Translations under genes and position numbers: made by a program | Shown: in pieces, positions 48,768 through 53,788 of the stretch | Numbering within the stretch: the first letter of the stretch is position 1 | Layout: every line of letters starts with the position of its first letter | Notes under the pieces: model-generated | What the model was told of the DNA's origin: nothing | What the model saw: only the letters and a program-made list of their open reading frames with translations | Database searches by the model: none | Assembly: GCA_009911365.1 (NCBI GenBank) | Contig: QXXF01000026.1 | Span: forward strand, 1-53,788 | From: Clostridiales bacterium | GTDB taxonomy: Bacteria > Bacillota > Clostridia > Peptostreptococcales > Anaerovoracaceae | Reading direction: 5' to 3' | Length of the DNA: 53,788 bases

Positions 48768-50455
48768 AAAAACGAATCGCAGCGATTATAACCGTACTTG
48801 TGTTCGGCGCGGTTACCATATTGGGAGGCCTGCCTTTTAGCAAGCCTCAGGAAGCGGCTGCCGCTAGCAAGGGCGAAATGCGGGCCATCTGGCTCGCATA
48901 TGTGGATTTCAGTTCCTTAGGGCTGAAAACAGACAAGGAATCCGTGTTCCGCTCAAAAGCCACGGCATTTTTAGACAAGGCAAAAGCAAACAGCATCAAC
49001 ACCGTATATTTCCATGTGCGGGCTTTTGACGATGCGGCTTGGAAGAGCGAGACATTCAAGGCTTCTCAATATTTGACTTCTAAGAAGGCAGTAACAGCGG
49101 CGGAGGCCTATACCTTTGACCCTCTGAAAGTCATGGTGGAGTTGAGCCATAAAAAGGGCATGGAGCTGCATGCTTGGATGAACCCGTATAGAATGACATT
49201 GGATAATTATCTGGATCCGGCGTATGAAAGCTCTATAGAGCGGATTAAGACAGCGATCAAGGAAGTCATGGCCTACAATGTGGACGGCATTCATTTTGAC
49301 GATTATTTTTACCATGCAAAAAAGAAATATCGGTATCTCAATAGCAATGGCAAGCTGGTAACCAGCATTGATTTCTCGGGAAAAGCAAAAGGTGCCGCTA
49401 CTTCCGCGCCTTCCGCGAAAACAAAACGCGCCAATGTGAATAAAATGGTGAAGCAGGTATACAGCACGGTCAAGTCTCTGGACAGCACAGCGCAATTCGG
49501 TATCAGCCCAGCAGGAAACATTGGAAACTGCCGGAACGCAGGCGTGGACGTGGATAAGTGGATGTCAGAGGACGGGTACGTGGATTACATAGAGCCGCAG
49601 ATCTACTGGACCGACCAGTGGGGCAAGAGCGGCAAGACGACCATGTTCACGGACCGGCTTGAGGCGTGGAAGGACTTGGATAAAAACGGAACCACCTTGT
49701 ATATTGGCCTCGCATCCTATCGGACAGGCGGCAAATATTCGGATGATCCAGGCTGGGGCAAAAAATCCACGAACCTAGCGGACCAGCTGAACAAGCTTCG
49801 GACTTATGGTTGCCAGGGATACGCGCTGTTCAGCGCAAAAGATCTGTACCGCAGTGAAGCGGCCAAAGAATTGAGCAATTTAAACAAAATGGCAAAGCGA
49901 ATCCCTCGTGTCAGCATTGCTGCCAATGATTCCACCACGCTAACTGTGAAATGGAACCAGATCTTCGGCGTTTCAGGCTATCAGGTCTATAGGGCGACAA
50001 GTAAAACTGGTACATACAAGTGGGTAAAAACAGCGGGCAGCGGCACGACCAGTTTTCAAAACACAAAGCTGAAAAGCGGGAAAACCTACTATTATAAAGT
50101 ACGGGCTTACAAGGGAAGCGCTTATTATCCGTTTTCTTCCATCTCTAGTAAGATTCTGCCAGCCAAGGTGACAAAGCCAAAGGCTCCAAAGATCAGCACC
50201 AAGGCAGGCAAGCGCAAGATCACGGTAAAATGGAAAAAGGTAACAGGGGCCTCAGGCTATCGGGTCTATCGCTCAACAAAGAAAAATGGCAAGTACACGG
50301 CCATCAAAACCGTAAAGCGCAAGACTACCAGCTTTACCAACAAAAAGCTGAAGAAAGGCAGACGCTATTATTACAAGGTAAAAGCCTATAAGACAGTGTC
50401 AGGCAAGCGGGTCTACAGCAATTTTAGCAACATGAGCAATAAGAAAGCGAAATAA
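48764..50455 (+). CDS. GHL10 protein with two C-terminal fibronectin type III domains
   Basis: This 563-residue secreted protein is a paralog of the preceding gene (EMRAIWLAYVDFSSLGLKT, NTVYFHVRAFDDAAWKS, GMELHAWMNPYRM, VDGIHFDDYFYH, EPQIYWTDQW). It has a signal peptide (KRIAAIITVLVFGAVTILGGL) and two Fn3-like repeats near 380-465 and 470-560 (VKWNQIFGVSGYQVYRATSKTG; VKWKKVTGASGYRVYRSTKKNG), both Lys/Tyr-rich. The Fn3 units could bind carbohydrate or the wall. Tandem duplication followed by domain gain is likely. Confidence 0.88.
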   Translation: MKKRIAAIITVLVFGAVTILGGLPFSKPQEAAAASKGEMRAIWLAYVDFSSLGLKTDKESVFRSKATAFLDKAKANSINTVYFHVRAFDDAAWKSETFKASQYLTSKKAVTAAEAYTFDPLKVMVELSHKKGMELHAWMNPYRMTLDNYLDPAYESSIERIKTAIKEVMAYNVDGIHFDDYFYHAKKKYRYLNSNGKLVTSIDFSGKAKGAATSAPSAKTKRANVNKMVKQVYSTVKSLDSTAQFGISPAGNIGNCRNAGVDVDKWMSEDGYVDYIEPQIYWTDQWGKSGKTTMFTDRLEAWKDLDKNGTTLYIGLASYRTGGKYSDDPGWGKKSTNLADQLNKLRTYGCQGYALFSAKDLYRSEAAKELSNLNKMAKRIPRVSIAANDSTTLTVKWNQIFGVSGYQVYRATSKTGTYKWVKTAGSGTTSFQNTKLKSGKTYYYKVRAYKGSAYYPFSSISSKILPAKVTKPKAPKISTKAGKRKITVKWKKVTGASGYRVYRSTKKNGKYTAIKTVKRKTTSFTNKKLKKGRRYYYKVKAYKTVSGKRVYSNFSNMSNKKAK

Positions 50456-50477
50456 GAGGGAAAATCAAAGGACAAGC

Positions 50478-50519
50478 CGCCTTCAAGCAGCAAGAAGTGT
50501 CATTGGAGGCGGTTTTTCC
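50478..50519 (+). terminator. Terminator of the fumarase-GHL10 operon
   Basis: CCGCCTTCAA pairs with TTGGAGGCGG (one mismatch) and is followed by TTTTT. Confidence 0.8.
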
Positions 50520-50602
50520 ATGGAGAGAGAATTTCCTTCGTGAGCATCTGACAGGCTAGGACGCATAAAAATTTCTTGCGTCTCTCCCAATTCACTATTG
50601 TA

Positions 50603-50634
50603 TAAAAAAGTAGATTAGTGCTATACTGAACATG
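50603..50634 (+). promoter_or_regulatory. Promoter of the membrane LuxR gene
   Basis: TTGTAT, about 18 bp, TATACT, roughly 45 bases before the ATG at 50673. Confidence 0.55.
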
Positions 50635-50672
50635 ATCAATATACTAAAAATGAAGCGACTAGAGAAGAGGAT

Positions 50673-51686
50673 ATGATTTCTAACACCCTATTTCTGACAT
50701 ATACGATCATGTGTTTTTTAGGCCTGCAAGCGATCACGCTGGTCCTGATGATCATCAGGCACAATGAATCAGGCAATACACGACTGATGAAAGTCACCCG
50801 AAATTTTGTGATTGTTTCTCTTGTTTTGGGTCTATTTTATTATATCAGTTTTTACCGAGAGCTGGTCCTAGGGGATTTTGCCTATGGGGCCCTTTCCCGT
50901 GGCTTGGATGCTGTTATTTTTTACGCCATGGGGTACAGCTGGGTGAAGCTGATCGATGCTATGACAGATTCTCCAAACCCAAAACTCATCAAATGGCGAA
51001 AACTCACTCCAAAAGTGTTCCTTTGTCTTATGATTCTGTCCGCTGCGGCCTATATGTTTCTGCTGAATGATTACTATGCTACGGATTATGATTGGGCAGA
51101 GGCCACAGTGATCATCTTGGAGGGCGTCTTAGGCCTCACAGTTGTCATATTTACGCTTGCCTACGTGCTGCTGAGTTTTGGCGATTTGACCGATGGCATG
51201 AGCCGTTCTTACATTATCATTGTCAGCATTTTGATCAATTTTAACAATTTATGGAATAATCTCGTGGTTTGCTTTGTCTTTGTCCAGGCTGTTTCCCCAA
51301 CGATCATCAGTAGCAAGCTTTATGGCGTGACCGCTGTTCTGGTTTTAATCATTAACCTGCTTACGGTCATCTATATTTATAAAAAGGATTTTTCGCCGTT
51401 TTTCTTTGGAAAAAAGGAATCCCGGCCGCGGCCGCTTTCTGAGGAAGAAGTCGTGGATCTGGTTGCGGAAAGCCATCGTCTGACAGAAAGAGAACGCAGT
51501 GTTTTGGTCCTGGCTTACCAGGGGCTCACCAACCCAGATATCGCGGAGAAACTATTCATTTCCCGGCATACAGTAAAACGCCACATGCACAATATCTTTG
51601 AAAAGATGGATGTCTCTACAAGGGTAGAAATGATCCGTTTGATTCAGTCCCAGGTGAATCCTCAGAAAAAATCGACAACTCAATGA
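50673..51686 (+). CDS. Membrane-anchored LuxR-type transcriptional regulator
   Basis: This 337-residue protein has about seven N-terminal membrane helices (residues ~5-245), a short charged linker (FGKKESRPRPLSEEEVVDL) and a C-terminal LuxR helix-turn-helix (LTERERSVLVLAYQGLTNPDIAEKLFISRHTVKRHMHNIFEKMDV). DNA binding from the membrane is implied, as for one-component membrane regulators. AGAGG stands before the ATG. The adjacent APC permease gene, in the same direction 200 bases downstream, is a likely target. Confidence 0.88.
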   Translation: MISNTLFLTYTIMCFLGLQAITLVLMIIRHNESGNTRLMKVTRNFVIVSLVLGLFYYISFYRELVLGDFAYGALSRGLDAVIFYAMGYSWVKLIDAMTDSPNPKLIKWRKLTPKVFLCLMILSAAAYMFLLNDYYATDYDWAEATVIILEGVLGLTVVIFTLAYVLLSFGDLTDGMSRSYIIIVSILINFNNLWNNLVVCFVFVQAVSPTIISSKLYGVTAVLVLIINLLTVIYIYKKDFSPFFFGKKESRPRPLSEEEVVDLVAESHRLTERERSVLVLAYQGLTNPDIAEKLFISRHTVKRHMHNIFEKMDVSTRVEMIRLIQSQVNPQKKSTTQ

Positions 51687-51706
51687 AACGTTGAAATTTC
51701 AACCCT

Positions 51707-51745
51707 ATAACCCATATGGTCCATATGGGTTTCATTCATTTTTGA
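51707..51745 (+). terminator. Terminator after the LuxR gene
   Basis: ACCCATATGG and CCATATGGGT form a near-perfect palindrome followed by TTTCATTCATTTTT. Confidence 0.6.
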
Positions 51746-51767
51746 CAAATTTAGCCCTGATGGCTAA

Positions 51768-51861
51768 TTGTTTTTTTCCTTCTTTTTCATTATAAAGTAA
51801 TATTGCGGATATCATGAAGCATATTGCGAAACGCACACTGGCCCCTTGCGTTTAGTGTGCG
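51768..51861 (+). promoter_or_regulatory. Promoter and palindrome upstream of the APC permease
   Basis: TTGTTT (51768-51773), 17 bp, TATAAA (51791-51796). Downstream, CGCACACT (51832-51839) is inverted at 51854-51861, which could be a regulator site or an mRNA leader hairpin. TTTAAACG and AAACGTTT palindromes follow. Confidence 0.55.
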
Positions 51862-51890
51862 AATTTAAACGTTTGGAGGGAAAAAATTAA

Positions 51891-53231
51891 ATGTCACAGA
51901 AAAAGAAAATTTCTACATTCGCGCTGGTGATGATGATCTGTGTCACTGTTGCTGGCGGCGGCTTTGGGATCGAGGACTTAGTCGGTTCCGTTGGACCTGG
52001 CATGACAATGTTGGTATTCATTCTTTTGCCGTTTGTCTGGTCTCTTCCGTTTGGTCTTTCTTCTGCGGAATTGTCTTCTGCTTGGCCGGAAGACGGTGGT
52101 ATGTACACCTGGGCTAAGCAAGGTCTGGGCGAAAAAGCCGGGTTTGTAAGCGGATGGTGCTATACCATCGCTGGTTTCGTTGAACCTGCGACTTTTGCTG
52201 TGCTTAGCGCGAATTATATGAAAATGCTGCTTCCTATTGAGGTGAACGACTTTGTCTACTGGTGTCTATGCGCTGCTCTTATTGTTATTTTCGCGATCAT
52301 TAATATTATCGGAATCAAAGTCGTCAGCAACATGGCAACAGTCATCACGCTGCTGGGAATCATACCGTTTTTGATCTTGGTAGTGCTGTCTCTAATGGAT
52401 ATTAACTACAGCCCTGTAAAGCCAATGCTTCCAGAGGACATGTCCTTTCTGCAGGCAGCGGGAAACGGTCTTCTGATCGGTATCTGGTTCAACACTGGAT
52501 TTGAAACGATCTCCACCATGTCTGGAGATATTGAAGACGGTTCCAGGAAGGTGCCAAAAGCAATCGTCATTGCGGTACCATTGATTTCCATCATGTATAT
52601 CTTGTGGGTTATCCCTGCGCTGGCTTCAGTGGGCCATTGGGAAGACTGGTCTTCTGAAGGACCTCTTTCTTTTGTGGAAATTGGAGAAGCAGTAGGCGGC
52701 GCGCCAATGAGATGGGCCTTTGTGGCGGCTGGAAGCCTTGCCAGCATGATGATTCTTTGCGAATATATTCTGGCATATGCGTATGTCATGAAATCTTTCA
52801 GCGAGAAAGGTCAGTTTTTTAAGATTTTCTCAAAAGAACACAAAAGATTCAAGACACCGTATATGGCGATCATCATTTTGTCATCGGTCAGCATCATCTT
52901 GTGTTCTTCTGGAAGTTTTATCGAATTCGTAGGTATTGCTTCGATTTTGTATGCTGTTCCAGTTATTATGATGTTCATTGCGAACATCAAGCTACGGGTA
53001 AAAAATCCGGACCTCAGATTAGACTTTAAAGTACCGCTTCCCAATAAGGTCTATATTGCGTATCTTTGCTTCCCGATTGTGATTTACGGTGCCAGCGTGT
53101 TTACGGACAACTGGATCGTAGGGCTTGGCCTGGCGGCGACTTCCATCCCAGCTTATCTGTTCTTTAAGAAGATTTATCGGGGTGGTCGTTATTGGGAGGA
53201 ATGTCACAAAGAAGAACAGCGATCCGCATAA
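51891..53231 (+). CDS. APC family amino acid permease
   Basis: This 446-residue transporter has about twelve membrane helices. The first helix motif (VMMICVTVAGGGFGIEDLVGSVGPG), SSAELSSAWPEDGGMYTWAKQGLGEKAGFVSGW and the FNTGFETISTMSGDIEDGSRKVPKA region match glutamate/GABA-type and related APC permeases. GGAGGG precedes the ATG. Substrate is not predictable. It is monocistronic with a strong terminator and lies behind a membrane LuxR regulator. Confidence 0.9.
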   Translation: MSQKKKISTFALVMMICVTVAGGGFGIEDLVGSVGPGMTMLVFILLPFVWSLPFGLSSAELSSAWPEDGGMYTWAKQGLGEKAGFVSGWCYTIAGFVEPATFAVLSANYMKMLLPIEVNDFVYWCLCAALIVIFAIINIIGIKVVSNMATVITLLGIIPFLILVVLSLMDINYSPVKPMLPEDMSFLQAAGNGLLIGIWFNTGFETISTMSGDIEDGSRKVPKAIVIAVPLISIMYILWVIPALASVGHWEDWSSEGPLSFVEIGEAVGGAPMRWAFVAAGSLASMMILCEYILAYAYVMKSFSEKGQFFKIFSKEHKRFKTPYMAIIILSSVSIILCSSGSFIEFVGIASILYAVPVIMMFIANIKLRVKNPDLRLDFKVPLPNKVYIAYLCFPIVIYGASVFTDNWIVGLGLAATSIPAYLFFKKIYRGGRYWEECHKEEQRSA

Positions 53232-53288
53232 AACAATCAGGGAACGTCCCTATTTTCGCAATGATTTTCTCAGATACGAAGGAATGGA

Positions 53289-53318
53289 GATCGGCAGGTG
53301 CCGATCCCTTTTCTTTTT
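53289..53318 (+). terminator. Terminator after the APC permease
   Basis: GATCGGCA (53289-53296) pairs with TGCCGATC (53299-53306), then CCTTTTCTTTTT. Confidence 0.85.
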
Positions 53319-53353
53319 ACGGGGAAAATCTAGGATCCCAGTTGCTTAGGTGC

Positions 53354-53788
53354 CTATACTTTCGCCACTTGATACATTTCACGCAGGACTGACGCACCAG
53401 CGGCAAAATAGTTCATAATGTTCCAGTAACTGATGCCTGCCAGGCCATATTCTGAAACCAGACCTAGCTTTGCCCGCAGGCTTCTGGCATCTTCAAACCA
53501 CACTGCGTGGCTGGTGCCGTTTTCATCTGGATAGTAAAAATATGGAGATTGAGCTGTTTCGTCAAACTGGATCTCTGCTCCATAACGCTCTGCCCTGGCT
53601 ATCGCTTCATCACTTGAAATCTTTTCCGCTCTGGATTCGCCTTTGATATAAGGGAGCTTCCAATCATAGCCATAGTTGGGGATTCCCATCAGGATCTGGT
53701 CCGCGGGGATCTCCGTCAGGCCATACTCGATGACAAGCCGGACCTGATCCAGCGGCGCGACAGCACGGGGTGGACCGTAAGTATAGCC
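53354..53788 (-). CDS. YaaH/SleL-like GH18 spore cortex glycosidase, C-terminal part
   Basis: This gene runs off the right edge of the window; only the last ~144 codons are present. The visible part begins GYTYGPPRAVAPLDQVR, matching the C-terminal GH18 domain of YaaH/SleL (GYTYGPP-type segment), and continues QILMGIPNYGYDW ... VWFEDARSLRAKLGLVSEYGLAGISYWNI. Such enzymes are N-acetylglucosaminidases that degrade spore cortex peptidoglycan during germination. LysM repeats would be expected in the missing N-terminal part. Confidence 0.85.
   Translation of the reverse strand, partial: GYTYGPPRAVAPLDQVRLVIEYGLTEIPADQILMGIPNYGYDWKLPYIKGESRAEKISSDEAIARAERYGAEIQFDETAQSPYFYYPDENGTSHAVWFEDARSLRAKLGLVSEYGLAGISYWNIMNYFAAGASVLREMYQVAKV

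Overview
The window looks like the chromosome of an anaerobic, spore-forming low-to-mid GC Firmicute of class Clostridia. The evidence is spmA/spmB, spoIID and a YaaH-type spore cortex hydrolase, together with rubrerythrin, FeoA/FeoB, a two-subunit class I fumarase and Clostridia-type promoters. A member of the Anaerovoracaceae/Peptostreptococcales is my guess; the window contains no complete marker gene that would settle it. All functional calls are from reading the sequence; no database search was run.

Layout. 1-70: 3' end of a 5S rRNA and its terminator. 198-3768: a GNAT acetyltransferase, then an OmpR/VanR-type response regulator and a multi-pass histidine kinase. 4494-10479: a lipase-like hydrolase, then the conserved tmk - holB - ricT - trmN6 replication/translation cluster, interrupted by convergent spmA/spmB and ending with a small coiled-coil membrane protein and an AbrB regulator. 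murA and rubrerythrin follow.

12833-20375 is an integrated accessory element. It has a large serine recombinase, a TnpW-like small protein, a sigma-70 region-4-like protein, a tandem pair of radical SAM proteins with a divergent HxlR repressor, an oriT-like set of hairpins, and an AT-rich two-gene cassette (a DUF5343-like protein plus a protein ending in a HEPN-type RNAsN4His motif) that I regard as a candidate defence or abortive-infection system. A 17-bp sequence is found in inverted orientation just outside both ends.

20585-29330 is a complete agr-type quorum-sensing locus: LytTR response regulator, GHKL sensor kinase, an autoinducer propeptide too short for normal ORF calling, and AgrB. 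A secreted subtilisin-like protease with an unusual C-terminal domain follows, then three tandem secreted leucine-rich-repeat proteins (the third is broken), each behind a conserved leader hairpin. They look like candidates for quorum-controlled exoproteins, but this is inferred from position only.

29446-36025 holds a CPBP membrane protease, several small membrane or unknown proteins, an AAA-ATPase/PD-(D/E)XK protein and a lipoprotein. It also contains duplicated promoters and paired hairpin repeats, which suggests a plastic region. 36127-42675 is a metal-homeostasis region: feoA, feoB, a FeoB-associated Cys-rich protein, an aberrant Fur-like regulator, DUF6110, a P1B-type ATPase and a DUF2325 protein. 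Four matches to a GTTAGTNNNNACTAAC palindrome lie on its promoters.

42795-53788 returns to core genes: spoIID, a fumarase/M16 peptidase/2-hydroxyacid dehydrogenase/GHL10 operon, a membrane-anchored LuxR regulator with an APC permease, and the C-terminal part of a YaaH-like glycosidase running off the window.
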